In this document: in pieces, positions 17,168 through 25,390 of the stretch
Numbering within the stretch: the stretch's first letter is position 1
Layout of the letters: each line of letters starts with the position of its first letter
Origin: Streptosporangiaceae bacterium
Lineage (GTDB): Bacteria; Actinomycetota; Actinomycetes; Streptosporangiales; Streptosporangiaceae
Reading direction: 5' to 3'
DNA length: 64,000 bases
Assembly (NCBI GenBank): GCA_025964695.1
Contig: JAOPYK010000173.1
Coordinates: forward strand, 52,264 to 116,263
Notes under the pieces: generated by a model
Database searches by the model: none
The model's input: only the letters and a program-made list of their open reading frames with translations
What the model was told of the DNA's origin: nothing
Made by a program: the position numbers and the translations under genes

Positions 17168-17659
17168 ATGCAACCTTTCGAGCAGGTCGTGACCGACTAC
17201 GGCCCCGTGGTGCTGCGCGTGTGCCGGGCTGTCCTCGGGCCCCAGGACGCCGAAGACGCCTGGTCCGAGACCTTCCTCTCGGCGCTGAAGGCATATCCGG
17301 ACCTACCGCCCGACGCGACTATCGAGGCGTGGCTGGTGACGATCGCCCACCGCAAAGCCATCGACGTCATCCGCGTCGCCGCCCGCAGGCCCACTCCGGT
17401 GGAGGCACTGCCGGAGCGTCCTAGTCACACCGGCCGGCCGGAGGACTGGGACGGCGACTTGTGGCAGGTGCTCAGGGCACTGCCCACCCGGCAGCGCCAG
17501 GCGGTGGCCTACCACTATCTGGCCGGGCTGCCCTACAAGGAGATCGCCGCCCTGTGCGGCGGCAGTACGGATGCCGCACGCAGGGCAGCGGCCGACGGCA
17601 TCAAGACCCTGCGCACCACCTATCCGAGACCTACCGATCAGAGGGGAGTGGTCCGATGA
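17168..17659 (+). CDS. ECF RNA polymerase sigma factor
   Basis: 163 aa from ATG 17168; a GTG at 17162 is equally possible. Region 2 (about 8-75) contains AEDAWSETFLSALKAYPDL and WLVTIAHRKAIDVIRVAARR. Region 4 (about 105-150) contains LPTRQRQAVAYHYLAGLPYKEIAALCGGSTDAARR. No anti-sigma gene is adjacent. It overlaps the alkyltransferase start by ATGA, so the pair is co-translated, suggesting control of a DNA-alkylation response. The 130-bp gap upstream should hold its promoter. Confidence 0.9.
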   Translation: MQPFEQVVTDYGPVVLRVCRAVLGPQDAEDAWSETFLSALKAYPDLPPDATIEAWLVTIAHRKAIDVIRVAARRPTPVEALPERPSHTGRPEDWDGDLWQVLRALPTRQRQAVAYHYLAGLPYKEIAALCGGSTDAARRAAADGIKTLRTTYPRPTDQRGVVR

Positions 17660-18276
17660 TGAACGCATCCGACCCGCAGCCCGGGCGGCTGTTCGCGGCG
17701 CTTCCCACCCAGGACGCACCCGCGATGGCCCGGCTGCACAAACGGCTCCTGGACCAGGCGCAGCGCGAGGGGATCCTCGATGTCGCCTACCGCACGCTGG
17801 AGACACCGGTCGGGAAGCTCTTGCTGGCCGCCACCGGCCAGGGCCTGGTGAAAGTCGCCTACGCCGTCCAAGATCACGACGCCGTCCTGCAGCAGCTCGC
17901 CGACAGCATCAGCCCCCGCATCCTGACCGCCCCGGCCCGCCTGGACGAGACGAGCCGGCAGATCGAGGAGTACTTCGCCGGTCATCGGACCCGTTTCGAC
18001 CTTCCGCTGGACTGGCGCCTGTCGAAGGGATTCCGCCGCGAGGTGCTGACGCACCTGCGTGACATCGGCTACGGCCACACCGAGAGCTACGCCCAGGTCG
18101 CCGCCGCCTCCGGCAGCCCCCGGGCGGTCCGCGCGGTCGGCACCGCCTGCGCCACCAACCCGCTCCCGGTCGTCGTGCCCTGCCACCGGGTGGTGCGCTC
18201 TGACGGCAGCGCCGGGGGGTATGTCGGCGGCGCCGACGCCAAGCACACCCTGTTGACCTTGGAGGCAGCATCATGA
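17656..18276 (+). CDS. ogt: Methylated-DNA-protein cysteine methyltransferase (O6-alkylguanine repair)
   Basis: 206 aa from ATG 17656, overlapping the sigma stop. The active-site motif PCHRV (175-179) places the acceptor Cys at 176; the DNA-binding helix-turn-helix segment SYAQVAAASGSPRAVRAVG precedes it. The N-terminal RNase-H-like domain begins near DVAYRTLETPVGKLLLA. It has about 40 extra N-terminal residues relative to a minimal Ogt. It removes alkyl groups from O6-guanine by suicide transfer in the cytoplasm. Confidence 0.93.
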   Translation: MMNASDPQPGRLFAALPTQDAPAMARLHKRLLDQAQREGILDVAYRTLETPVGKLLLAATGQGLVKVAYAVQDHDAVLQQLADSISPRILTAPARLDETSRQIEEYFAGHRTRFDLPLDWRLSKGFRREVLTHLRDIGYGHTESYAQVAAASGSPRAVRAVGTACATNPLPVVVPCHRVVRSDGSAGGYVGGADAKHTLLTLEAAS

Positions 18277-18443
18277 CCTCCATCAGCACGACCGCGACGA
18301 AGAAGACCGCTACCGAGCCTGGCAAGGACACGTTCGCTGCACCGGCCAGCTCATCCGAGCAAGCGCTCTCGCTCCTGGCAAGTATCGCGGCCGACCAGCA
18401 CCGCTTGGACGCGCGGGTAAGCAGGGCCAACGCTGGGAGCTGA
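18273..18443 (+). CDS. Small ORF (56 aa) coupled to ogt
   Basis: ATG 18273 overlaps the ogt stop by ATGA and opens a 56-residue frame (MTSISTTATKKTATEPGKDT...) rich in Thr, Ala and Ser, ending in SRANAGS. It has no recognisable domain. The coupling argues for translation; it may be the truncated start of a longer third gene, since the tail (LLASIAADQHRLDARV) looks like the beginning of a helical domain cut off by a stop. Confidence 0.5.
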   Translation: MTSISTTATKKTATEPGKDTFAAPASSSEQALSLLASIAADQHRLDARVSRANAGS

Positions 18444-18456
18444 CGACCTCGCCCGT

Positions 18457-18485
18457 CGCCAAGATCAGCTCTAGCATCTTGGGCG
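18457..18485. terminator. Possible bidirectional hairpin
   Basis: Inverted repeat CCAAGAT...ATCTTGG with a 10-base loop, lying between the convergent ends of the sigma/ogt operon and the lipoprotein gene at 18543. The stem is short and lacks a U-tract; the call rests mainly on position. Confidence 0.4.
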
Positions 18486-18542
18486 GTGCGGTGACCAGCA
18501 GCGCGCGCAGTTGGTTGCCGTGACGCGACCGGCGGGGCCGTG

Positions 18543-18974
18543 TCAGCGGACCGTGATGGTGATCTTGAATGTGCGGAGTGGTCCGCAGGCCACGCCTGGC
18601 GCTGAAGTGCCACAGGGGCGCCGAGCCGAGCTGAGGTGGACGGTCCCGGCGTGGTCGGCGATGAAGAACCCTCCGGTGACGCCGAGGGCGAGGATTCCTT
18701 TGCCGCTGGCGACACGGCGGAGCGCATCGCCGTCCAGGGTGATCGGCGGCCAGCGGTCCTGCGCAGTGCCGTGCAGGTAGACCTCGAGATGTGCGGAGCG
18801 GGTGAGGCAGTACGTGCGGCCGTTGTCGGCTTCGGTGACGGTGGCCGTCGCCGGGCAGACCGCGGACTGCACCGGGGTGCCGGCCGGTGCGGTGGTGTGT
18901 GCCGTCCGCCCGCAGCCTGCAGAGGTGAGGAGGGCCGCGGACGCGATGAGCCGTAGGGCTGTGTGACGGGTCAT
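18543..18974 (-). CDS. Putative lipoprotein of unknown function
   Basis: 143 aa from ATG 18974. The signal peptide MTRHTALRLIASAALLTSAGC has a lipobox with acceptor Cys21. The mature part has paired Cys (VCPATATV...YCLTRS; RRPCGTSAPGVACG) that could form disulfides, and a beta-rich pattern (LEVYLHGTAQDRW, GGFFIADHAGTVHL). I do not recognise the family. It is divergent from the secreted protein at 19144 and shares its 170-bp upstream region. Confidence 0.7.
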   Translation of the reverse strand: MTRHTALRLIASAALLTSAGCGRTAHTTAPAGTPVQSAVCPATATVTEADNGRTYCLTRSAHLEVYLHGTAQDRWPPITLDGDALRRVASGKGILALGVTGGFFIADHAGTVHLSSARRPCGTSAPGVACGPLRTFKITITVR

Positions 18975-19044
18975 ACCGGTTGGACGAGCCGAGCCGGTGA
19001 CCCCGTTCCACATTTCTACAGCCCTGTCGAGTCTAGGGATTCCC

Positions 19045-19058
19045 CTACATCTCTGTAG
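19045..19058. promoter_or_regulatory. Small inverted repeat between divergent genes
   Basis: CTACA-TCTC-TGTAG, with a further TTCTACAG about 30 bp upstream, lies between the lipoprotein (start 18974, minus) and the secreted protein (start 19144, plus). It could be an operator serving both. The arms are only five bases, so chance is possible. Confidence 0.3.
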
Positions 19059-19143
19059 AGAGAATTGATCGCGCTGGTCGGCGATGTCACGTTCCTTGCG
19101 CAGAGACGGTCGATTCTCGGCTGGCTCCCGCGAGAGGAGAATG

Positions 19144-21006
19144 ATGTCCGCCCTACCCCCCACCCGGAGACGGGTATCTCGTACCTGCCTGACCTTGCTC
19201 AGCGCCCTGGCCCTGGCGGCCGCCACGCTGGTCAGCGCCACCAGTGCGCAAGCGTCCACCGGTCCGCGTCCCAAGAACCCCTATTCGCCCGCCTACCAGC
19301 ACCCGTACCGCCAGGGTGTCGTCCCGACTCGGGAAACGTACTCCAAGATGCGTGGCTGGCAGCGCACGCACCCGGCCGCCGCCCTCGCGACCAACGACCT
19401 CAACTACGGCGGTGGTGTCGACGGCATCGGCGTGACCACCGGCCACCCCAAGGTGTACCTGGTGTTCTGGGGCTCGCAATGGGGCAGCGCGAGCACCAAC
19501 GGCAGCGGCGACACCGTCTTCTCCAGCGACTCGGTCGGCGAGGCCGCCAAGCTCCAGGAAATGTTCAAGGGACTGGGCACCAACAACGAGCTGTGGTCCG
19601 GTGTGAACACTCAGTACTGCGAGGGCATCGCCACCGGGTCGCAGACCTGCCCATCCAACTCCGCGCACGTCGGCTACCCCAGTGGCGGGGCTCTCTCGGG
19701 GGTGTGGGCTGACAACGCCGCGGCTCAGCCCGCGTCGCCGACCGCGACTCAGCTCGGTCAGGAGGCCGTCAAGGCGGCGAGCCACTTCGGCAACACCAAC
19801 GCCGCCGCCAACCGCAACGCCCAGTACGTCATCTTGTCGGCGTCCGGCACCCACCCCGACGGCTTCCCCAGCGGCGGCTGGTGCGCATGGCACGACTGGA
19901 ACGGCGACGTCAGCGCGAGCTCCTCGGTCGGCGACATCGCCTTCACCAACATGCCCTACGTGCATGACCAGGGCACCAGCTGCGGCCAGAACTTCGTCAA
20001 CTCCGGCAGCGCCGGCGCCACCGATGGCGTGACCATGGTCGAGGGACACGAGTACTCAGAGACCATCACCGACCAGAACCCGGCCGGTGGATGGACCGAC
20101 TCCTCAGGCCAGGAGAACATGGACAAATGTGCCTGGGTGGCACCCGGCAACACCGGCGGCGCCGCCAACCTGGCGGTGGCCACCGGCTCGTTCGCGATGC
20201 AGGGCACCTGGTCCAACGAGGCGCATGGATGCGCGTTCACCCATCCCATCGTCGGCGGCGGCGGGACCGGCAACACCGTCACCGTCACCTCACCAGGTAA
20301 CCAGACCAGCACGGTCGGCACCGCGGTCAGCCTGCAGATCCACGCCAGCGACTCCGCTTCTGGAACGACCCTCACCTACGCCGCCACCGGGCTCCCGGCC
20401 GGCGTCTCGATCAACTCCTCGACCGGTCTGATCTCCGGTACCCCGACCACCGCCGGCAGCTCCACCACCACCGTCACCGTCACCGACAACACCGGCGTCT
20501 CCGGCACGGCCTCGTTCACCTGGGTGGTCAACCCGGTGGGCGGCGGCTGCTCCACGCCGGGTGAGAAGGTCGGCAACGGCGGGTTCGAAAGCGGTACCGC
20601 CCCGTGGACCACGAGCAGCGGCGTCGTGTCGGCCAACGGCGCCGGGGAGACCGCCCACACCGGCACCCACTTCGCCTGGCTGGACGGCTACGGCAGCACC
20701 CACACCGACACGGCCACCCAGTCGGTGACGATCCCCGCCGGCTGCCACGCCAGCCTGTCGTTCTGGCTGCACATCGACACCGCCGAGACCACCACCTCGA
20801 CCCAGTACGACAAGCTCACGGTGAAGGCCGGCAGCACGACCCTGGCGACCTACTCCAACCTCAACAAGAACACCGGCTACGCGCAGAAGACCTTCGATCT
20901 GTCGTCCTTCGCGGGTCAGACGGTCACCCTCTCCTTCAGCGGCGTGGAGGACTCCGGCCTGCAGACCAGCTTCGTGGTCGATGACGTCTCGCTGAACGCC
21001 TCCTGA
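19144..21006 (+). CDS. Large secreted protein: HEYxE-motif domain, Ig-like domain, C-terminal jelly-roll-like domain
   Basis: 620 aa from ATG 19144 (AGGAG upstream; ATG 19141 is also possible). The Sec signal peptide ends near residue 36 (SATSAQAS). About residues 80-370 form a domain common in actinomycete secretomes, with [45 protein letters not shown] (His302, Glu303) and paired Cys. The GHEYxE motif resembles a metalloprotease zinc site, but I cannot confirm activity. About 378-463 is a putative Ig fold ([22 protein letters not shown]). About 466-620 is a beta-rich domain (GNGGFESG...[12 protein letters not shown]) like carbohydrate-binding or protease-tail modules. Followed by a clear terminator. 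Confidence 0.75.
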   Translation: MSALPPTRRRVSRTCLTLLSALALAAATLVSATSAQASTGPRPKNPYSPAYQHPYRQGVVPTRETYSKMRGWQRTHPAAALATNDLNYGGGVDGIGVTTGHPKVYLVFWGSQWGSASTNGSGDTVFSSDSVGEAAKLQEMFKGLGTNNELWSGVNTQYCEGIATGSQTCPSNSAHVGYPSGGALSGVWADNAAAQPASPTATQLGQEAVKAASHFGNTNAAANRNAQYVILSASGTHPDGFPSGGWCAWHDWNGDVSASSSVGDIAFTNMPYVHDQGTSCGQNFVNSGSAGATDGVTMVEGHEYSETITDQNPAGGWTDSSGQENMDKCAWVAPGNTGGAANLAVATGSFAMQGTWSNEAHGCAFTHPIVGGGGTGNTVTVTSPGNQTSTVGTAVSLQIHASDSASGTTLTYAATGLPAGVSINSSTGLISGTPTTAGSSTTTVTVTDNTGVSGTASFTWVVNPVGGGCSTPGEKVGNGGFESGTAPWTTSSGVVSANGAGETAHTGTHFAWLDGYGSTHTDTATQSVTIPAGCHASLSFWLHIDTAETTTSTQYDKLTVKAGSTTLATYSNLNKNTGYAQKTFDLSSFAGQTVTLSFSGVEDSGLQTSFVVDDVSLNAS

Positions 21007-21021
21007 AGGGAGCTACCCGGT

Positions 21022-21056
21022 CCCGGGCGCGGTCCCTCCCACGGGCCGCGCCCGGG
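21022..21056 (+). terminator. Rho-independent-type hairpin after the secreted protein
   Basis: A perfect 11-bp GC stem (CCCGGGCGCGG / CCGCGCCCGGG) with a 13-base loop starts 16 bases after the stop codon at 21006. It lacks a U-tract, as is usual in high-GC actinomycetes. Confidence 0.8.
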
Positions 21057-21482
21057 CAGCTCAGGCATCCACGGTTGAACTTGAGCTTCTCCGCGCGCGG
21101 CCGAGTTCTTCGCCGACAGAGTGGCCCCGCCTTGTTCAGGGTGGGGCGGTGCCGCCATGCTGCGGGCATGAGGCGGCTCGGCCTGCTTTGCCCCGGTGGG
21201 ATTGGCGTCGTTCATCGCCGGGAAGTAACGCGGCAGGTCGCCCGGTTCCGGCAGAGGGCGCGCAGTCGCTCGGCCGGCAGGTCCACTGCCACGGATTAGT
21301 CGCAGGTCACCATCGCTGCCGTTGTTCCGCCGCGTGAAGGTGCGACGGAACGGCCTCGCTCCGCGCAGTCGGGCCGGAAGTCCTGCAGGGCACGCCTGGC
21401 GTCAACCTCTGGCAGGCAGGGTGGCCGGCGGAGTAAGGACGACGAGCTGGAATGACGGGGACGGCGGGGAAGGGAGCAGCGG
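21057..21482. other. Intergenic region before the carotenoid cluster
   Basis: About 425 bp with no gene I can support. Short frames on both strands have biased composition and no domain. It should contain the promoter for the Rieske gene at 21483. Confidence 0.45.
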
Positions 21483-22505
21483 GTGGCAGACCACGTCGAC
21501 CAGGCCCGGCGCCCGGCTCGGTGGCCGGCTCGGTGGCCGCTGCAGCCGGTGCCGCGCTCACGGTGGTCCGCACAGGCCGCCACGGTGGGGCAGGCTGATC
21601 CGGCCCTGATCGCGGCGGCGGTGAAGCGTGCGCAGGCGCGGGCGTCGGGGAACTGGTTCGCGGTCGCGGCCGGCAGTGACGTGCGGGCGGATCGGCCGTT
21701 CGGTATCCGGGTGGCGGGACGGGAGCTGGTCGCGTGGCGGGACCAGGCCGGGGCGCTGGTGGTCGGGCCGGGCGTGTGTCCGCATCTGGGTGCTCCGCTG
21801 GCCCGCGGCCGCGTGGTGTGCGGGGGTCTGGTGTGCCGGTGGCACGGGTTGCGCCTGCCCGCGGAGGGCACGATGGGGTGGCGCCCGCTTCCCTGCCATG
21901 ACGACGGGGTGCTGGTGTGGGTGCGGCTCGATGGCGCCGACGGTGAGCCGCCCTTGCCCAGGCCGGTGCTGGCGGACCGGCCGCCGCCGGCGGGCCGTGT
22001 CTGCGCGGTGACTCGCCTGGTGGGAGTGTGCGAGCCGGTTGATGTGGTCGCCAACCGGCTGGACCCGTGGCACGGCGCCTGGTTTCACCCGTATGCGTTC
22101 ACCCGGCTGCGTGTCGTGGAGGCGCCTGGCCTGAATGCCGGGGAGGCTGATGACCGATTCGTGGTGGAGGTGACGTTCCGGGTCGGGCCGCGGCTGGGAG
22201 TGCCGGTGCTCGCGGAGTTCACCTGCCCGGACCCGCGCACGGTGGTGATGCGCATCCTCGCCGGGGAGGGTACGGGCAGCGTGGTGGAAACCCACGCCAC
22301 GCCGCTGGGGCCCGGCCGGGACGGCCGGCCCCGCACGGCGGTGGTCGAGGCGACACTCGCCACGTCCGCGCGGCCCGGGTTCGCGGTGGCGCGGTTGGCG
22401 GCGCCGCTGCTGCGCCCGGTGATGCGGCGCGCGGCGGCCCGGTTGTGGCGCGACGATCTGGCCTACGCCGAACGCCGCTACGCCGTACGCACCGGCGCGG
22501 TGTGA
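21483..22505 (+). CDS. Rieske [2Fe-2S] protein of carotenoid clusters (DUF5914-like)
   Basis: 340 aa from GTG 21483 with GGAAGGGAG upstream. The Rieske cluster ligands are Cys99-x-His101 (CPHLGAPL) and Cys118-x2-His121 (CRWHG). The C-terminal 200 residues resemble the DUF5914 domain found beside carotenoid genes in streptomycetes. The oxidase iron-binding triad of true Rieske oxygenases is not obvious, apart from NRLDPWHGAWFHP (about 184-196), which could supply His ligands. It probably oxidises a carotenoid end group. It converges on crtU with a four-base gap. Confidence 0.8.
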   Translation: MADHVDQARRPARWPARWPLQPVPRSRWSAQAATVGQADPALIAAAVKRAQARASGNWFAVAAGSDVRADRPFGIRVAGRELVAWRDQAGALVVGPGVCPHLGAPLARGRVVCGGLVCRWHGLRLPAEGTMGWRPLPCHDDGVLVWVRLDGADGEPPLPRPVLADRPPPAGRVCAVTRLVGVCEPVDVVANRLDPWHGAWFHPYAFTRLRVVEAPGLNAGEADDRFVVEVTFRVGPRLGVPVLAEFTCPDPRTVVMRILAGEGTGSVVETHATPLGPGRDGRPRTAVVEATLATSARPGFAVARLAAPLLRPVMRRAAARLWRDDLAYAERRYAVRTGAV

Positions 22506-22509
22506 CAGA

Positions 22510-24021
22510 TCACCGCCGCGCGGCCAGCCGGCGCAGCAGAGCGAGGCGGCCACGCAACGGCACGGTGGTCAGCGGATGCCCGGCCAGGCCCCAGCGGGAC
22601 AGCAGTTGATTGGCGGCGTGCCAGCCGGTCGTCGCTGCGCGTTCCATCAGCGCGACCGGCAGGTCGATGCGGATGCCGTCGCCGGCCAGCACCAGCCCCG
22701 GCATCGGGCCGGCCACGGCCGGCCTGCGGTGGTACGTGCCGGGTGCGAACAGCGGGCAGTCGTGCCGCCATTCGGCGAGGTCACCGACCAGGCGGGCGCC
22801 CGTGGTCTCGGGATACACCTCGTACAGGCGCCGCAGGAGACGGCCGGAGGTCTCGTCGTGGGGGGTGGTGACGGCGTACGCGTGCAGTTCCACCACCGCC
22901 CCGCCGGTGGCGTGCGCCCAGGCGGCGGCCTCGTCGTCGTATCGGTCCAGCACGCTGATGTTGTCCAGCGGCGCCAGCCCACCGGTGCCCAGGAACGCCG
23001 GCCGGTGTGCGGCGACGGGCCGGTCCAGCCACAGCCGCCGGACCAGGAACGGCGGCGCGGTGGCCAGTGCGGCGATCTGCCGTCGCCACCCCGGGGTGCC
23101 GAGCCGGGGCGAGGCCGCGACGAGGTCACGCAGACCTGGGGTGTCGAGTGCGAGGACGACCGCGTCCGCGTGGATGGTGTGGCCTTCGGTGTGGACGGTG
23201 AAACCGTACGGATCCGGGCGGATGGCGGTGACGGGGGTTCCCGCGCACAGCCGGACGCCCAGGCCGGTCAGGTAGTCGGCCGTCGGAGCCCAGAGGCAGG
23301 ACAGGGGGTCGCGGGGTACGTCGAAGAGCAGCCCTTCAGAGGAACCGAGGAAGTACAGGTGGAACATCACCGCCAGCTCCGCCGCGGACAGCCGGTGGGG
23401 TGGGGCGAAGAAGCTCCGAGAGAACACCTCGAATGCCAGATGCCGCGCGGCGGCCGGGAAGCGCAGCCGGGCCAGGAACTCCTCGGCATTCAGGTGGTCC
23501 AGTTGCCGGTAGACGCCGGGCACGGTCACGTTCACCAGGGGCAGCGCCGCGCGTGCGTTCAGGCGCAACAGGTCCCCGATGGCGAAGGTCGGGCTGCGGG
23601 CGGCGAAGGCGAGGGCGTTCCAGGGTGGTGTGCGGGGCAGACCGCGGAAGGTGTCGGTACGCCCCGCCGCGTCGACCAGCGGATAGTCCTGGACGGGCAT
23701 CAGCCGATCGAGGCCGGGATCGGTGCGCCGCAGCAGCGTGCGCAGGTTGTAGTACTGGCGGAAGAAGGCGTGGAAACCGCGGCTCATTCCCACGCGTGTG
23801 CCGTCGGGCAGGGTGGCCGCCCAGCCGCCGACGCGGCCGCCGAGATGGTCCTCGCGTTCGTACAGCTGGACGGCGATGCCGCGTTCGGCCAGTGCGGTCG
23901 CTGCCGTGAGCCCGGCGATACCGCCCCCGACCACGATCGTGCTCGGACGGCTGGACAGGAGGCGGGCATGGGATCGCCCGGGTGGCTGCGGGTGGTGCAC
24001 CCGCTTGCGGTCGCGGCTCAT
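22510..24021 (-). CDS. crtU: CrtU-like FAD-dependent carotene desaturase/methyltransferase
   Basis: 503 aa from ATG 24021, overlapping the methyltransferase stop by ATGA. The N-terminal FAD-binding motif is VVGGGIAGLTAATALAERG (about 31-49), followed by YEREDHLGGRVGGW; the C-terminal FAD segment is GLVLAGDGIRIDLPVALMERA. The overall pattern matches CrtU of actinomycete isorenieratene clusters, which aromatises beta-ionone rings with methyl migration. It is last in the crtI-B-Yc-Yd-T-U order, which mirrors the streptomycete crtYTU arrangement. The product assignment is by context. Confidence 0.8.
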   Translation of the reverse strand: MSRDRKRVHHPQPPGRSHARLLSSRPSTIVVGGGIAGLTAATALAERGIAVQLYEREDHLGGRVGGWAATLPDGTRVGMSRGFHAFFRQYYNLRTLLRRTDPGLDRLMPVQDYPLVDAAGRTDTFRGLPRTPPWNALAFAARSPTFAIGDLLRLNARAALPLVNVTVPGVYRQLDHLNAEEFLARLRFPAAARHLAFEVFSRSFFAPPHRLSAAELAVMFHLYFLGSSEGLLFDVPRDPLSCLWAPTADYLTGLGVRLCAGTPVTAIRPDPYGFTVHTEGHTIHADAVVLALDTPGLRDLVAASPRLGTPGWRRQIAALATAPPFLVRRLWLDRPVAAHRPAFLGTGGLAPLDNISVLDRYDDEAAAWAHATGGAVVELHAYAVTTPHDETSGRLLRRLYEVYPETTGARLVGDLAEWRHDCPLFAPGTYHRRPAVAGPMPGLVLAGDGIRIDLPVALMERAATTGWHAANQLLSRWGLAGHPLTTVPLRGRLALLRRLAARR

Positions 24022-24746
24022 GCCCTCTCCAGCCACCGGGTGGCGCGGAAGGTGTGCACGATGCCGCGTTGCCAGCCGGTGACGGTGCTGGTGTGGATGT
24101 CGGTGAAGCCGATGCGGCGCAGCCGGTCGGCGAACCCGCGTGCACCGTCGAAGTCGAGGACGCTGCGCCACAGATACCGGTACAGGTCCGCGTCGCCGGT
24201 GGTCAGCCACCCGGCCGGAATGATGACGCTCCAGCACACCGCGTGCCACACCAAGCGGCCGATCAGGCTGTCGCGCACCGTGTAGTCGTGCACCACCAGG
24301 ACGCCGCCAGGGCGCAGCAACGCGCACAGCGATGCGAGGCCGGTGTCGGGGTCCGGGAGGTTGCGGATGAGGTAGGCGGCGAAGATCGCGTCGAACGGCC
24401 CGGCGATGCCGGCTTCGGCGAGTTCTTCAATGCGGCTGTGCACGAACTGGACGGTGGCAGGCCAGTGTTTGGCGCGGGCCTGGGCGAGCATGCCGGGTGA
24501 GGCATCCACGCCGACGATCTCGGCGCGGGGCGCAGCGGCCACCAGGGCAGCGGTGGAGGCGCCGGTGCCGCACCCGGCATCGAGCAGCCGCGACCCCGCA
24601 CCGCGCGCGGGCAGGGAGAGTTCGCGGGCCGAGCGCCGCAGGTGGGCGTGGTAGCCAGGATTGACGCTGACGAGCCGGTCGTACGCTGCGGCGCCGCGAT
24701 CGAATGCGGCGGGCACCTGGTGGCGGGGCAGGCGGTCGCCGGTCAT
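24018..24746 (-). CDS. crtT: SAM-dependent methyltransferase of carotenoid cluster (CrtT-like)
   Basis: 242 aa from ATG 24746, overlapping the crtYd stop. SAM motif I is LLDAGCGTGASTAALV (about 52-67), motif II FDAIFAAYLIRNLPD, motif III LRPGGVLVVHDY. This is the UbiE-like class I fold. Its position between the lycopene cyclase genes and crtU matches crtT of Streptomyces clusters. Its exact substrate in these pathways is not settled. Confidence 0.82.
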   Translation of the reverse strand: MTGDRLPRHQVPAAFDRGAAAYDRLVSVNPGYHAHLRRSARELSLPARGAGSRLLDAGCGTGASTAALVAAAPRAEIVGVDASPGMLAQARAKHWPATVQFVHSRIEELAEAGIAGPFDAIFAAYLIRNLPDPDTGLASLCALLRPGGVLVVHDYTVRDSLIGRLVWHAVCWSVIIPAGWLTTGDADLYRYLWRSVLDFDGARGFADRLRRIGFTDIHTSTVTGWQRGIVHTFRATRWLERA

Positions 24747-25066
24747 CGCGGCGCGTCCCGGCGCCGGAGCGGGTGGTGCCAGCCGAGCAGGGTCGCGGTG
24801 ATGAGGGCGAAGCCGAACAGGAAGTCTTCGACCGGGATGTCGAAGGGGTAGCGCACGCCGCTGATGTGGTCGGGGTCGTAGACGACGATGGGGGCTGAGA
24901 GTTTGGTCAGCCAGCCGTCGACCGCGATCTGGAAGCCGACCACGATCAGCATCGTGATCCAGTAGGTGGCGCGGCGGAACAGCCCCGTGCGCAGCCAGCT
25001 CAGTTCGAGCGCCACCACGGCCGGCACCGAGGCGAGGGCCGGGAGTGTGTACCCCAGCCCGGTCAC
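24743..25066 (-). CDS. crtYd: Lycopene cyclase subunit CrtYd
   Basis: 107 aa from GTG 25066, sharing GTGA with the crtYc stop. It has three membrane helices (LPALASVPAVVALELSWL; YWITMLIVVGFQIAVDGWL; DFLFGFALITATLLGW) and the conserved segment PIVVYDPDHISGVRYPFDIPVEDF of the heterodimeric actinobacterial lycopene cyclases, where PxEDF/PxEE motifs are catalytic. It works with CrtYc to cyclise lycopene ends. Confidence 0.87.
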   Translation of the reverse strand: MTGLGYTLPALASVPAVVALELSWLRTGLFRRATYWITMLIVVGFQIAVDGWLTKLSAPIVVYDPDHISGVRYPFDIPVEDFLFGFALITATLLGWHHPLRRRDAPR

Positions 25067-25389
25067 CGCATGTCCCGCTGCCCACCCCGTGACAGCCGCT
25101 GCACGGTCTCGAAAGTCAGCACCGCGCACACGGGGATGACGAGGAAGAACAACGCTTCTTCCAGGGGCAGCGACAACGGCAGGGTGAGCCCGATGACGTA
25201 GCGGGGGTTGTAGCGCCACGCGCCGCCGGCGATGGCCAGGATGTCCCATGCCACGAAAACGGCGGCCACGGGCAGCACGGCGCGGCCCAGCCGACCGGGT
25301 CGCCGGTAGACGCGGGCACCGGACAGCTCCAGGGGCAGCGTGACCGCCAGGCATCCGGCCAGTAAGAGCAGATACTGCAGATGGTCCAT
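25063..25389 (-). CDS. crtYc: Lycopene cyclase subunit CrtYc
   Basis: 108 aa from ATG 25389, one base after the crtB stop. It has three membrane helices and the motif LPLSLPLEEALFFLVIPVCAVLTFE (PLEE about 74-77), the hallmark of the split cyclase family. MDHLQYLLLLAGCLAVTLPLE at the start is also typical. It partners CrtYd; both halves are present and intact, so ring formation is expected. Confidence 0.88.
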   Translation of the reverse strand: MDHLQYLLLLAGCLAVTLPLELSGARVYRRPGRLGRAVLPVAAVFVAWDILAIAGGAWRYNPRYVIGLTLPLSLPLEEALFFLVIPVCAVLTFETVQRLSRGGQRDMR

Positions 25390-25390
25390 G

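Noticed and set aside
16633..17424. A 263-codon plus frame overlapping nmtR
   Set aside because: It is an Arg/Pro/His-rich shadow of nmtR and the sigma factor in another frame.
22576..24285. A 569-codon plus-strand frame across crtU
   Set aside because: It is antisense to crtU, with low-complexity Gln/Gly/Val sequence and no recognisable domain.
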